Assembly: GCF_031127905.1 (NCBI RefSeq)
Contig: NZ_JARXIC010000013.1
Coordinates: 1 to 64,000, forward strand
DNA length: 64,000 nucleotides
Source of the DNA: Thalassobacterium sedimentorum
GTDB lineage: Bacteria; Verrucomicrobiota; Verrucomicrobiia; Opitutales; Coraliomargaritaceae
Direction of reading: 5' to 3'
Program-made: the position numbers and the translations under genes
The notes under the pieces: model-generated
The model's database searches: none
Seen by the model: only the letters and a program-made list of their open reading frames with translations
What the model was told of the DNA's origin: nothing
Shown here: positions 1 to 9,070 of the stretch, in pieces
How the letters are laid out: each line of letters begins with the position of its first letter
How positions within the stretch are numbered: position 1 is the first letter of the stretch

Positions 1-54
1 GATGAGCAAGGTGCTCGGCAACTGAAGGCCGAAGGAGCGTATAAGCATACGTGA
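1..54 (+). CDS. 3' end of an unidentified gene (partial)
   Basis: Frame 1 is open from the window edge to a TGA at 52-54 and encodes 17 residues ending in QLKAEGAYKHT. The composition looks like an ordinary soluble C-terminus, and a short GC-rich imperfect hairpin follows (about 54-78). No family can be assigned from so few residues, and the frame could be open by chance. It is listed only because the gene would lie outside the window. Confidence 0.3.
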   Translation, partial: DEQGARQLKAEGAYKHT

Positions 55-266
55 CTGCTGGCCTGACAGGCAGCCATGTGCCTTGGTCGCCTAAGGAATT
101 TTTGAGCACCATCTTGGTGAGCACATTTCCAATGCAATGCATTAGAAATGTGTCTGATATAGAAACACTTACAGATAAAATCCTATCGCTCAAAAAGTCC
201 GTTTGCATAGTTCGGGTTTAATAGAAGCTTGATTGCATGCGCTGTCTTTAATTGACTCACTTAAAT

Positions 267-923
267 ATGCTTAAAGTCGTACAATGCTGGGATGATGGAG
301 TGAATGACGACATTCGCTTGATCGGAATTTTACGTAAACATGGCGCCAAGGCCTCTTTTAATCTGAATCCCGCGACGCATGGTGAATTGCGGCAGGGGGC
401 ATATAACGAACGTTGGGGGAAACGAATTGAGCGTTTGGCGCGTCATGAGCTGAATGATGTGTATGCGGGCTTCACGATTGCCAATCATTCCATGACGCAT
501 CCGTGGCCGACTCAAATACCCTTGGCTGATTGGCGAACTGAGGTGGTGGATGCGAGAAAGATTTTACAGGACTGGTTTCAGCAGGAGATTCTAGGTTTTG
601 TGTACCCTTACGGTGATTGCGATGCGGCGACTGCGGATGTCGTGCGGGAGGCGGGGCACTTGTATGCGCGTACGACGAAAAATGCGACGCCTTGTATGCC
701 AGTGGCAGATCCGATGATGCTGCATGCGGATTGTCATTTTCATAACGAGCGTTTTTGGGATTTATATGAGCAGGCAAAGACTTCCGAAGCGGGCGTCTTT
801 TATTTCTGGGGGCATAGCTACGAACTCTGCACCGAAGCGGAGTGGGATGCCTTTGATGCCAAGATTGCACGAATTAGCGCTGACGGGGATGCAGAATGGG
901 CTGAGCTGCCTGATTTGTTTTAG
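267..923 (+). CDS. Polysaccharide deacetylase (NodB-like) family protein
   Basis: The 218-residue product has the layout of carbohydrate esterase family 4. A WDDG motif close to the N-terminus supplies the catalytic and metal-binding Asp pair, NHSMTHPW supplies the two metal-ligand histidines, and YPYGDCD matches the conserved motif that usually reads RPPYG. Such enzymes remove acetyl groups from N-acetylated or O-acetylated sugars using a divalent metal. No signal peptide is visible, so it probably acts in the cytoplasm or on small substrates. A TTG lies 15 bases upstream in frame, but the ATG at 267 puts the first beta strand (LKVVQCWDDG) where the family normally begins. No clear ribosome binding site is seen. 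The substrate is unknown. Confidence 0.75.
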   Translation: MLKVVQCWDDGVNDDIRLIGILRKHGAKASFNLNPATHGELRQGAYNERWGKRIERLARHELNDVYAGFTIANHSMTHPWPTQIPLADWRTEVVDARKILQDWFQQEILGFVYPYGDCDAATADVVREAGHLYARTTKNATPCMPVADPMMLHADCHFHNERFWDLYEQAKTSEAGVFYFWGHSYELCTEAEWDAFDAKIARISADGDAEWAELPDLF

Positions 924-963
924 GCATCAGTGCTTTTTCTGACTGCTTTTATTTCAATTACAA

Positions 964-1212
964 ATGATGGATTCGAAAGTATCTAAAATTCGCCAAATCG
1001 ATTATACCACGCCGCGCACGCTGGTCGCTTATAGTGGGAAGCGTCGTGTGCGGATCACGGGGGAGGAGACGCGTTACAAATTTTCGGGAGTTCTGGTCGC
1101 TGGAGAAGAAGATGCATTTGCTAAAATAGGGGATGAGCGTAAGGATTGGCAAAAGAGCGCTTTTCCATTGCCGTGGACGGATTCGCCAGATGTAGTGGAG
1201 GCGGATTCATAA
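964..1212 (+). CDS. Small hypothetical protein upstream of rpsP
   Basis: The 82-residue product is basic at the N-terminus and has no motif I recognise. Its middle alternates charged and hydrophobic residues, which suggests a small beta-rich fold. A second ATG at 967 would shorten it by one residue. It sits about 100 bases upstream of rpsP in the same direction and could be co-transcribed with the ribosomal genes. It is not RimM: it is too short and lacks the PRC-barrel features. It is probably a real lineage-specific gene because the frame fills the gap between two genes and its codon use resembles theirs. Confidence 0.5.
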   Translation: MMDSKVSKIRQIDYTTPRTLVAYSGKRRVRITGEETRYKFSGVLVAGEEDAFAKIGDERKDWQKSAFPLPWTDSPDVVEADS

Positions 1213-1314
1213 TTTTATCTGGCTCTGCGCTTGACAGTCGCTTAGCAAACACCTTTTTTCTTCGCTTTTCCCAAATTCCGGCGTACTGCCGACTCTATTC
1301 AACACTTTTCTATT

Positions 1315-1590
1315 ATGGCACTTAAAATCCGTCTCCAACGTCACGGCGCAAGCCACCGTCCTTTCTACCGCATGGTCGTCACCGAAGCTTTGGCTCGTCG
1401 TGATGGTCGTTTTGTCGAAGTTCTCGGCACATACGAGCCGCAGGCTAAGCGCCCTGAGGACGAACTTAGCGTAAAGCTTGATCGTGTTGATTACTGGAAG
1501 TCTGTTGGCGCGAAGCCAACCGATACTGCTGCCAGCTTGATTCGTAAGGCTCGCCGCGAAGCTCCAGCTGAGGCGACTGCCGAAGCGTAG
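1315..1590 (+). CDS. rpsP: 30S ribosomal protein S16
   Basis: The 91-residue product matches S16 along its length. It starts MALKIRLQRHGASHRPFYRM and carries the FVEVLGTYEP segment typical of the family, followed by a short Ala/Glu-rich tail. S16 binds 16S rRNA and is needed for assembly of the 30S body. The gene leads the rpsP-trmD-rplS group. The bases before the ATG contain no Shine-Dalgarno sequence. Confidence 0.97.
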   Translation: MALKIRLQRHGASHRPFYRMVVTEALARRDGRFVEVLGTYEPQAKRPEDELSVKLDRVDYWKSVGAKPTDTAASLIRKARREAPAEATAEA

Positions 1591-1647
1591 GCATTTCTTG
1601 TTACTCGGTCTATTGTCCGCGTCTTCGCGCGGAGGTACATTGCAATC

Positions 1648-2325
<678 letters not shown>

Positions 2326-2353
2326 CTTTTATACAATAAACCGGAGTAATCCC

Positions 2354-2725
2354 ATGAGCCAAGCAATCCTCGAAGAAATCACTAAAGATCAACTTACCGA
2401 CGACCGCGCCGACTTCAAAGTAGGCGATGGCGTTCGCGTTCACCTTAAGGTTAAAGAAGGTGATAAGACACGTATCCAGATCTTTGCTGGTATCGTCATT
2501 TCCCGTAAGGGCGGCGGCATCCAAGAAGCCTTTACTGTGCGTCGTATCGCATCTGGTGTGGGTGTAGAAAAAGTATTCCCTGTGCACAGCCCAACAATCG
2601 AAAAAATTGAAATTGACCGCGAGTCTGTCACAATGCGTGCACGTATGTATTACATGCGTGACCGTATCGGTAAGGCTGCGAACCAAGTTAAGGAAAAACG
2701 CTTGGTCGAAGCGGGCCGTAAGTAA
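2354..2725 (+). CDS. rplS: 50S ribosomal protein L19
   Basis: The 123-residue product matches bacterial L19, which sits at the 30S-50S interface. Diagnostic segments are DGVRVHLKVKEGDKTRIQ, FAGIVISRKGGG, FTVRRIASGVGVEKVFPVHSP and the basic C-terminal KEKRLVEAGRK. A CGGAG lies about 8 bases before the ATG and is one of the few clear ribosome binding sites in this region. It is the last gene of the rpsP-trmD-rplS group and is followed by a strong terminator. Confidence 0.97.
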   Translation: MSQAILEEITKDQLTDDRADFKVGDGVRVHLKVKEGDKTRIQIFAGIVISRKGGGIQEAFTVRRIASGVGVEKVFPVHSPTIEKIEIDRESVTMRARMYYMRDRIGKAANQVKEKRLVEAGRK

Positions 2726-2745
2726 GTATCGCTCTCTTTTCTTAG

Positions 2746-2779
2746 AAAGGCCGTCCTAGTCGGGGCGGCCTTTTTTTTT
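2746..2779 (+). terminator. Rho-independent terminator after rplS
   Basis: An 8-bp perfect stem (AAAGGCCG paired with CGGCCTTT) with a 12-base loop runs directly into a tract of nine T residues. It lies 20 bases after the rplS stop codon and should end the ribosomal protein transcript. Confidence 0.92.
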
Positions 2780-2832
2780 GATTGTGCGACTAAGCTGCTT
2801 TCACAGTCTGCTTTCAGAAACATTACGCCCCT

Positions 2833-4149
2833 ATGCAATCGGACGACGACCTTCCTACGACGCTTTCTAAATGGCCATTTATTCTTTGTGATGTGCTTTT
2901 GGTGGCGACTGCTTTGGCCATCGCTATCCTCGGGGACTGGCGGCTGACCAATTGGCAGGTTGGAGCCTGCGTGATTTCAGTAGCTCTGGGCTGTGGCTTA
3001 TTTGTACTGCCGTATATTGTGGAGTACCAAGTGCGTGTACGTGAGGAGTCTGACGACCGGAGTGCGGATCTGCGAATTATGCGTCGTCACTTGATCGCTG
3101 CGGAAGCGCAGTTGGATGCCAGCGATGCACGAATTGAATCTTTAAGTGTGGCGGTTCAGAATTTGACACTGGCACAGGCAGAATACACTGGTGAGCGTGA
3201 AGCTGCAGCAGAGAAATTTGCCTCCATGCAGTCGGAGCATGCGCAGCAATCGACGCGGATGCAGGCCTTGGCTCAGTTACTGGACAGTTTCAAACAAGAA
3301 TTGAAACTACTTACGGAGCAGGTTACGCAATTTGGTGATCTACAAGCTCAACAGGCGACTGCACTGGATGACTTGCTAAAGAAAGTAACTACTTTGCAGA
3401 CATCGCAACAATCACCAATAGAACCAGTGGCGATTGAGAAGCTGCAGACTGAACTGTCCGAGCTTGCTGTGCGTGTTGAAGCAGTTGCGGTAAGTGTGGA
3501 AGAACAAAAGGCAGATCTTGCGGAATCGGAGTCGTCGGCGACAAAGAAAGTGCGCGCTTCGCGGCGTCGGCGCAATCCCGAACCTCGGCTGTTGCAACGT
3601 GCTATTGAGCAGAAGCAAGATGCCTCATCCGAGGCTGTTAGTCGAATCATAGAGGCGAAGTCGAGACCATCGCCTACGAAGCTCGATGAGGACGCGCCAC
3701 CACAAGAACTACAACAAACGGTGCTGGACGGCGCAGTCGCCGCCCAAAGCGATCCTGTTGTGATCCCGGAGTTATCGCTTAGTGAATCAAACTTGACTGA
3801 GGCGACAGGCGAGCGGCTGGAAGTTGAACCGACATTATTCAGCGAGTCATCTGTGGTTGAAGCGACTCCAGTGCATCAGCGTACAAAGAAAACAGATACC
3901 TCAGTCATTGCGTCCGTATTCATTGGGATTGGCAATAAGCCATATATACGTGGAAGCGGTGCGGGCTTGAGTTGGGAGGTTGGGATCGCCATGGAATTTG
4001 AGGAAATCGGTAAATGGCGTTGGTTGACTTCGGTCGATTTTCAGGAGCCGATCGATATTCAGATTTTTCGTAATGACGAAGATCCTGACACTTGTGGGCA
4101 ATTTAGTTTGCAGCCGGGGCAAGTATTGGAACTGTCACCGATATTTTAG
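2833..4149 (+). CDS. Membrane-anchored coiled-coil protein of unknown function
   Basis: The 438-residue product has two hydrophobic helices near the N-terminus (about residues 14-35 and 43-63) followed by a long Gln/Glu/Ala-rich coiled coil (about 70-230). A basic patch (KKVRASRRRRNPEPR, about 236-250) and a low-complexity linker come next, and a compact C-terminal domain of about 80 residues follows (from VIASVFIGIGNKPYIRG). That last domain has a beta-rich pattern ending in a proposed sandwich edge (GQFSLQPGQVLELSPIF). The architecture resembles envelope tethers or DNA- or wall-organising proteins such as RmuC-like or EzrA-like proteins, but no family is recognised. It is a single gene between rplS and a kinase gene. 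Confidence 0.65.
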   Translation: MQSDDDLPTTLSKWPFILCDVLLVATALAIAILGDWRLTNWQVGACVISVALGCGLFVLPYIVEYQVRVREESDDRSADLRIMRRHLIAAEAQLDASDARIESLSVAVQNLTLAQAEYTGEREAAAEKFASMQSEHAQQSTRMQALAQLLDSFKQELKLLTEQVTQFGDLQAQQATALDDLLKKVTTLQTSQQSPIEPVAIEKLQTELSELAVRVEAVAVSVEEQKADLAESESSATKKVRASRRRRNPEPRLLQRAIEQKQDASSEAVSRIIEAKSRPSPTKLDEDAPPQELQQTVLDGAVAAQSDPVVIPELSLSESNLTEATGERLEVEPTLFSESSVVEATPVHQRTKKTDTSVIASVFIGIGNKPYIRGSGAGLSWEVGIAMEFEEIGKWRWLTSVDFQEPIDIQIFRNDEDPDTCGQFSLQPGQVLELSPIF

Positions 4150-4170
4150 TCGTTTTGAGTGCAGCGTCTT

Positions 4171-4320
4171 ATACCACTTCTAAGAATATATGATCTATAA
4201 GCTTGGCCTTAGCGTAACCTCGAAACTTTGTTTCGGGGAGCGATTGACATCGCCCCGGTTCCGAGAACCGAGGTTACAAAAGATATATCTATTAGGACCA
4301 AACTTTTTTCGAATTGGTAT
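4171..4320. repeat. MITE-like palindromic intergenic repeat, copy A
   Basis: The element begins ATACCACTTC and ends GAATTGGTAT, so its ends are inverted repeats. A second internal pair, GTAACCTCG and CGAGGTTAC, and a central stem (GGGGAGCGAT with ATCGCCCC) make the whole 150-base unit a large imperfect hairpin. The right half resembles 53165-53220 (about 40 of 56 positions identical by eye), and the ends match the element at 49371-49551. It contains no gene. Bases TT on the left and TA on the right flank it. It lies between two plus-strand genes. Confidence 0.65.
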
Positions 4321-4363
4321 TAGATTGTCGAAGAACAGCCTTATATCTTAAATTTTTATAATA

Positions 4364-5884
4364 ATGAGTGATTTGCATGCATCAGCTACAATTGATTTTA
4401 AGGCATTATTGTCAGCGGCTCCCGACGCAGTGGTCGTTCATGACCTGAATGATTGTGTGCTCTTTTGGAACCGGGCAGCTGAATTGCTGTATGGCTGGGA
4501 TGAGGAAGAGATCTTGGGCCGTCAAATTTCGCAGATTTTCTATATGGATCGCGATGAGCGTGCTGAGGCTATGGAAGCCTTGCATAAAGGTATGACATGG
4601 CAGCGTGAGTTGCGTCATGTGGACCGTAATGGTGATGAGTATTTGGTTCAAGTTCGTCAGTATTTGCAGCGTGATTTGGATGGTTCGCCACAGGCCATCG
4701 TTTCGTTTAATACAGATGTCACCAAGAAGCGGCGGCAGGCCGATGCGCGCAAGCGGGCACGTCAAGTCAAGTCGTCGAGTCTGCTTGCGGGGGGTGTGGC
4801 GCATGAGTTGAATAATGCGTTGGCACCCATTATGCTATCTTCTGCGATGCTCAAGCGCACGGTGGAGGATGCAAAAGCCCAGAATATGTTGGGTATGATT
4901 GAGAAGTGCGCGTCGAAGGGAGCTGCGTTAGTTTCGGATCTATTGGCATTTGAGCGAGGACGTGGTGGGGGAAATGACGCGATACGAGGCGCGCAAATCC
5001 GGCGCGGATTGCTTGGAATCGGCGAAGCTTTGCTATCTGACGGAGTGAGTTTGGAGTTAAAGGTCGCGGAGGACCTGTGGGAGTGCCGCGGCAAATTATC
5101 TGAGTTGAAGTGTGCATTCGAGTCCGTGGTACAAAATGCTTGTGAGGCGATGCCCACGGGAGGGATCTTATCGATCGATGTTCAGAATCGTTTTTTCGAT
5201 GATAACTATCAAAGTTTAGCTCCAGAGGCGAAAGCGGGTGCGTATATTGAAATCAAATTCACTGATTCAGGCTCAGGTATTGATGCCGAAGTCTTGCCAT
5301 ATGTTGCCGAACCATTTTTTACCACTAAAATGCCTAAGCAAGGCTTTGGCTTTGGTCTGGCGCAAGCACATGCAACCATTAAGGGGCACCATGGCTTCAT
5401 GGTGATTGAAAGCGAGCGCGGCGAGGGAACTACCGTTCGTATCTGTATTCCGGCAGCTGCAGAGGTCGCTCGAGAGCTGGATGCTCAGCGCACTTCAGAT
5501 TCGTTGGTGCGTGGCCGGGGAGAGCGGATCTTAGTGGTCGATGATGCTATGTTTGTGCGCGAAGCAATTAAGCGAACGCTTGAAGATCGCGGTTATCAAG
5601 TATTGGTTGCGCAGGATGGGGTTGAAGCACTCGCTTTATATGCCAAACGTTTTAGTGAGATTGATTTAGTGATGACTAATTTGGAAATGCCCTATTTAGA
5701 AGGGCCTGAGCTTTGCCGTGCCTTGAACAAGTTGAATCCAGATGTGAAAATTATAATTTCAACAGGAAAGCAATCGGCTGCCCGGCTCAAAGGCATTCAG
5801 CTTTGTGGGGTGCAGGGCTTTTTAAGGAAGCCATACACGGCGGATTGTTTGATTGCTGAGGTTGAGTCAATTCTTGCGAACTGA
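4364..5884 (+). CDS. PAS-histidine kinase-receiver hybrid with degenerate receiver
   Basis: The 506-residue soluble protein has a PAS domain (about residues 12-125), a His-kinase dimerisation segment with His147 in GGVAHELNNALAP, an HATPase domain (N box QNACEAM, DSGSGI, GFGFGLAQAH) and a C-terminal receiver (about 386-505). The kinase belongs to the type that couples PAS sensing to a short four-helix dimerisation domain. The receiver keeps the acidic pair (VVDDAMF) and the Lys of FLRKPY, but the acceptor position reads TNLEMP, so Asn439 replaces the Asp that normally takes the phosphate. The receiver may therefore be a non-phosphorylated regulatory module. There is no membrane segment. It converges on aroB with a 3-base gap. 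Confidence 0.88.
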   Translation: MSDLHASATIDFKALLSAAPDAVVVHDLNDCVLFWNRAAELLYGWDEEEILGRQISQIFYMDRDERAEAMEALHKGMTWQRELRHVDRNGDEYLVQVRQYLQRDLDGSPQAIVSFNTDVTKKRRQADARKRARQVKSSSLLAGGVAHELNNALAPIMLSSAMLKRTVEDAKAQNMLGMIEKCASKGAALVSDLLAFERGRGGGNDAIRGAQIRRGLLGIGEALLSDGVSLELKVAEDLWECRGKLSELKCAFESVVQNACEAMPTGGILSIDVQNRFFDDNYQSLAPEAKAGAYIEIKFTDSGSGIDAEVLPYVAEPFFTTKMPKQGFGFGLAQAHATIKGHHGFMVIESERGEGTTVRICIPAAAEVARELDAQRTSDSLVRGRGERILVVDDAMFVREAIKRTLEDRGYQVLVAQDGVEALALYAKRFSEIDLVMTNLEMPYLEGPELCRALNKLNPDVKIIISTGKQSAARLKGIQLCGVQGFLRKPYTADCLIAEVESILAN

Positions 5885-5887
5885 GGA

Positions 5888-6979
5888 CTATTCGGCGCCA
5901 GCTTCCCGCCAGAGAGTTGCGATCAATTCGGGGTCGATCCCGCTGGTAGTGACGGCCGTTCCGAGCGCGGTCATCGTGACGAAACGTAAGCGGCCGCCAC
6001 GATTTTTTTTATCGCGTTGCATGGCGGCCATCAACTCTTGGACTGGCAATGCATGGTTGAGGCGAATTGGCAGTTGAAATTGTTGTATGAGTCGATTCGC
6101 CAGAGCGATGTCACTATTCGGAAGTTGATTCAGTCCTACAGAGAGGTGGGTGGCCAGGCTTAGCCCGATGGCAACTGCTTCTCCATGTAGATACTGGCCG
6201 TAGCCGGCTACATTTTCGATGGCATGAGCGAAAGTATGGCCTAGATTTAAGAGTGCGCGTCCGCCTGTGGCGGCAGTTTCTGTTTCATCGTCAGTAACGA
6301 CTTGCGCTTTGATTGCACAGCAACGACGCACTATGCCAGGCAGTTCGGGCGATTCGGCATTGAGCCCATCGAGTGCGTTCAGGTCATTAAACAACTCGAG
6401 GTCGGCCAACATTCCGTATTTGATTACTTCGGCCATTCCAGCTGCGAATTCACGGGCGGGAAGTGTTTGAAGTAGGGCAGTGTCAATATAGACGGCCTTG
6501 GGCTGCCAGAAGGCCCCCACCAAGTTTTTCCCCTCCGGTAGGTTAATTCCCGTCTTGCCGCCTACCGAACTATCTACCATTGAGAGTAAAGTGGTGGGAA
6601 TTTGGTAAAAATCGATGCCGCGCAAGTAGCTAGCTGCGACATAGCCGGTCAAATCGCCTATGACGCCGCCACCAAAGGCGAAGAGTGCGCAGTCTCGGTT
6701 AGCGGCAGCACTCGCAAGGAAACTGAGACATTGGCTGAAGAATTCGACGGATTTGGTTGGTTCGCCTGCTGGTAGTGAGAGGATCTCCTCATCTTGAAAG
6801 CCAGCTTGAGCAAGGTAACTGGGATGTGCGTGTAGCACGCGTGCGTCGCTCACTACTCGGACGCTGCGACCCGCTGCGCGCAGTGCAGCAACATCCGTCT
6901 TGAGCGTCTCCGCTATTTGACTGAAGTGTATCGGATAGCTGCGTTCAGCGAGACGGACGGTGAGAGCTTCTGTGGACAT
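5888..6979 (-). CDS. aroB: 3-dehydroquinate synthase
   Basis: The 363-residue product catalyses the second step of the shikimate pathway, from DAHP to 3-dehydroquinate, using NAD and a divalent metal. The nucleotide and metal motifs are present: FGGGVIGDLTGYVA, the TTLLSMVDSSVGGKTGIN loop, and the zinc-site histidines in LLNLGHTFAHAIE and YLHGEAVAIG. It is the last gene of the minus-strand group ribH-nusB-ftsY-aroB, 43 bases after ftsY. Length is normal for the family. Confidence 0.97.
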   Translation of the reverse strand: MSTEALTVRLAERSYPIHFSQIAETLKTDVAALRAAGRSVRVVSDARVLHAHPSYLAQAGFQDEEILSLPAGEPTKSVEFFSQCLSFLASAAANRDCALFAFGGGVIGDLTGYVAASYLRGIDFYQIPTTLLSMVDSSVGGKTGINLPEGKNLVGAFWQPKAVYIDTALLQTLPAREFAAGMAEVIKYGMLADLELFNDLNALDGLNAESPELPGIVRRCCAIKAQVVTDDETETAATGGRALLNLGHTFAHAIENVAGYGQYLHGEAVAIGLSLATHLSVGLNQLPNSDIALANRLIQQFQLPIRLNHALPVQELMAAMQRDKKNRGGRLRFVTMTALGTAVTTSGIDPELIATLWREAGAE

Positions 6980-7022
6980 TGGGAGTGGCTGTTTAGATGT
7001 GGCAGGGCTCAGCTGTAGTCAT

Positions 7023-7943
7023 TTATTCTGTGAGTCCAAAGATTGCGTTTGCGTAGTTCTGGGCCGAAAATGGTTGTAAGTCATCAGGCTGTTCGCCTAG
7101 GCCGACAAAGTAGATGGGAAGTTTGAGTTCGCGATAGATGCCCACCAAGGCTCCACCGCGACTGGTGCCATCGAGCTTAGTGATTATGAGCCCTGTCAGC
7201 GGGAAACTTTTGTGAAAGACGCGTGCCTGTTCGATTGAGTTGGAGCCCAGACTGCCATCTACGACGAGCCAACTGTGATGGGGCGCACTGGGCTCTTGTT
7301 TCTTAATGACGCGGTGCATTTTCTCTAGCTCCTTCATTAAGTTGCCTTTTGTGTGGAGCCGTCCTGCGGTGTCGAGAATGACTATATCGCGTGAGCGCTT
7401 TTTCGCGGCTTCCAAAGCGTCAAAAGCAACTGCGGCAGAGTCGGCTCCGTGTTGGCTGGCTACGATGTCGATATTTAGACGTTCTGCCCAGTGCTTGATC
7501 TGTTCATTGGCTGCAGCACGGAAGGTGTCACAAGCGCCAAGTAGCATGCTATAGCCATTATTTTGGTAAAGATGAGCCAGTTTTGCTGAAGTTGTTGTTT
7601 TGCCGGAACCATTGACGCCGACCAAGCAGATGACTTCCGGCTTGTGTTGACCGACTTCTACACGACCTTCAGCACCTTCCAGCACACGGGCTAGCACTGT
7701 TGCACCAATTTTAGCTGCATCTTCGCCGCGTATTTCCTTGTCTGCACGATAGGCCGCTTTGATTTCTTCAATGATTTCCTCTACGGTTTCATGGCCAAAG
7801 TCGGCGGTGTAGAGAGCTTCTTCCAATTGTTCCAAGGCGGCATCGTCCAGCTTCCCGGCAGCAAAGATGCCGTTGAATGCTTTCTGGAAAGTGGGGGTTT
7901 GCCGCTTGAGGCCTTCTTTGAACTTTTTAAAGAGTCCGCGCAT
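7023..7943 (-). CDS. ftsY: Signal recognition particle receptor FtsY
   Basis: This 306-residue SRP-type GTPase docks ribosome-nascent-chain complexes with the SecYEG translocon. The N domain carries the usual four-helix bundle (ALEQLEEALYTADFG). The G domain has GVNGSGKTTTSAKLA (P loop), DTFRAAA, DTAGRLHTKGNLM and TKLDGTSRGG. It lacks the long acidic A domain of the E. coli protein and starts with the amphipathic lipid-binding helix MRGLFKKFKEGL. That is why the ATG at 7943 is preferred over the GTG at 7976, which would also overlap nusB. Confidence 0.95.
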   Translation of the reverse strand: MRGLFKKFKEGLKRQTPTFQKAFNGIFAAGKLDDAALEQLEEALYTADFGHETVEEIIEEIKAAYRADKEIRGEDAAKIGATVLARVLEGAEGRVEVGQHKPEVICLVGVNGSGKTTTSAKLAHLYQNNGYSMLLGACDTFRAAANEQIKHWAERLNIDIVASQHGADSAAVAFDALEAAKKRSRDIVILDTAGRLHTKGNLMKELEKMHRVIKKQEPSAPHHSWLVVDGSLGSNSIEQARVFHKSFPLTGLIITKLDGTSRGGALVGIYRELKLPIYFVGLGEQPDDLQPFSAQNYANAIFGLTE

Positions 7944-7962
7944 AATCGAGGGTGTTTCAAAC

Positions 7963-8424
7963 TTATTCGGCCGCACTACGAAGTGGACGGTCGATCTTGT
8001 TTTTCATTTGATCGAGAATACCGTTAATAAAGCGCTTTGAGTCAGGATTGGAAAAAATCTTACCAAGTTCAATCGCTTCATTAATGCTGACAATCGGTGG
8101 GATGTCACGTCGTTGAAGTAGTTCGTAAATGGCCAGGCGTAGAACAGAGAGGTCCACTTTCGCGATGCGATCGAAAGTCCAATTGGCTGCGTGGACTTTG
8201 ATTTGTTCATCGACGGCATCAATGTGTTCGATCACTCCGTGAATGAGCTCTTCCGCAAAGGCGTAGTACTCGCGCGCTTCCTCTTTCGTTTCGACAAAGA
8301 CTCGCAAGGCATCGTTTAATTGCTCCGGCTTGTTGAGTTCCCATTGATACAGGAATTGTATCGCAAACATGCGATTTTCGCGGCGCTGTGAGGCGCGTTT
8401 GGCTGGTTTTACTTCGTCGTCCAT
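7963..8424 (-). CDS. nusB: Transcription antitermination factor NusB
   Basis: The 153-residue all-helical protein matches NusB, which with NusE (S10) binds boxA RNA in rRNA leaders. Characteristic segments are RRENRMFAIQFLYQWEL near the N-terminus, DRIAKVDLSVLRLAIYELL and INEAIELGKIFSNPDSKRFINGILD. It overlaps the end of ribH by 16 bases, and ftsY starts 20 bases after its stop, so the three are probably translated from one transcript. The ribH-nusB pairing is common in bacteria. Confidence 0.95.
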   Translation of the reverse strand: MDDEVKPAKRASQRRENRMFAIQFLYQWELNKPEQLNDALRVFVETKEEAREYYAFAEELIHGVIEHIDAVDEQIKVHAANWTFDRIAKVDLSVLRLAIYELLQRRDIPPIVSINEAIELGKIFSNPDSKRFINGILDQMKNKIDRPLRSAAE

Positions 8425-8879
8425 TTTTTTGTAAATTGTGCCATTTCCAGGGCAGCTTGGGCAAATTCTTTGCCACGATTGATTTCTTGGCCGGCCCGAG
8501 CTTCAGCTTGAGCCAAATTGTTGACCACCAGAATGCCATTCATAACAGGCACTTTCTGTGCAATGCTCAGGTCCAGTAGCGCGCTTGCCGTGCTGTCTCC
8601 AATGATTTCGTGGTGATTTGTGTCGCCGGCGATGACCACACCGATACAGATGATTGCATCAAAGCGGGAATGCTCGGCCAGTGTTGCCGCAGCGAAGGGG
8701 AGTTCGGCTGCACCGGGTACACGTTCAATTACGGGAGAGTCTGCGCCCGAGGCCTCTATGGTGGCGCATGCATGTCGCACCAGCGAATCAACCAACGCTT
8801 CATTGTAGCGAGAGGCGATAATAGCAATGCGGAGGCCGCTGCCGTCTATTTCCTGAATACTTGGTATGTCGAGACTCAT
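8409..8879 (-). CDS. ribH: 6,7-dimethyl-8-ribityllumazine synthase
   Basis: The 156-residue enzyme condenses 5-amino-6-ribitylaminouracil with 3,4-dihydroxy-2-butanone 4-phosphate, the penultimate step of riboflavin synthesis. Conserved parts are RIAIIASRYNE, the loop ERVPGAAELPFAA, IGVVIAGDTNHHEII with the catalytic His, PVMNGILVVNN and the C-terminal EFAQAALEM. An upstream in-frame ATG at 8915 exists, but the ATG at 8879 gives the normal family N-terminus and leaves the upstream repeat arm outside the gene. No FMN riboswitch is evident upstream. Confidence 0.94.
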   Translation of the reverse strand: MSLDIPSIQEIDGSGLRIAIIASRYNEALVDSLVRHACATIEASGADSPVIERVPGAAELPFAAATLAEHSRFDAIICIGVVIAGDTNHHEIIGDSTASALLDLSIAQKVPVMNGILVVNNLAQAEARAGQEINRGKEFAQAALEMAQFTKKWTTK

Positions 8880-8902
8880 AAGGGTGAATGAATAAGAACG
8901 CC

Positions 8903-9065
8903 GAACGTTGAACATACAACGTCGAACTTTGAATGTATTGAGCGAAATGGCAGTGACTGTCTTTATCTCCTGTGTACTCTTTGGCTCACTGGACTGGTGG
9001 AGCTGTAATTTACAGCGATTTCTAATATTGGATATTGGAAGTTTTGTGTCGGATGTTCAACGTTC
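8903..9065. repeat. Inverted repeat between ribH and tgt
   Basis: GAACGTTGAACAT at 8903-8915 and ATGTTCAACGTTC at 9053-9065 are perfect 13-bp inverted arms, 137 bases apart. The left arm continues into further GAAC/GTTGAA-type words (ACAACGTCGAACTTTGAATG). The element spans the divergent promoter region of ribH and tgt. A small palindrome CTGTAATTTACAG lies inside near the tgt side. It could be a dispersed repeat or a paired regulatory site; the window alone does not decide. Confidence 0.55.
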
Positions 9066-9070
9066 TTTCA

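Noticed and set aside
964-1212. Possible rimM or relative next to rpsP
   Set aside because: It is only 82 residues and has none of the RimM or PRC-barrel motifs.
3348-3650. Ser/Cys/Arg-rich minus-strand frame inside the coiled-coil gene
   Set aside because: It is a shadow of the Gln/Ala/Glu codons of the plus-strand gene.
8880-9070. Possible FMN riboswitch before ribH or preQ1 riboswitch before tgt
   Set aside because: The conserved RFN-element blocks and the preQ1 aptamer pattern are not seen; the region is explained by an inverted repeat.
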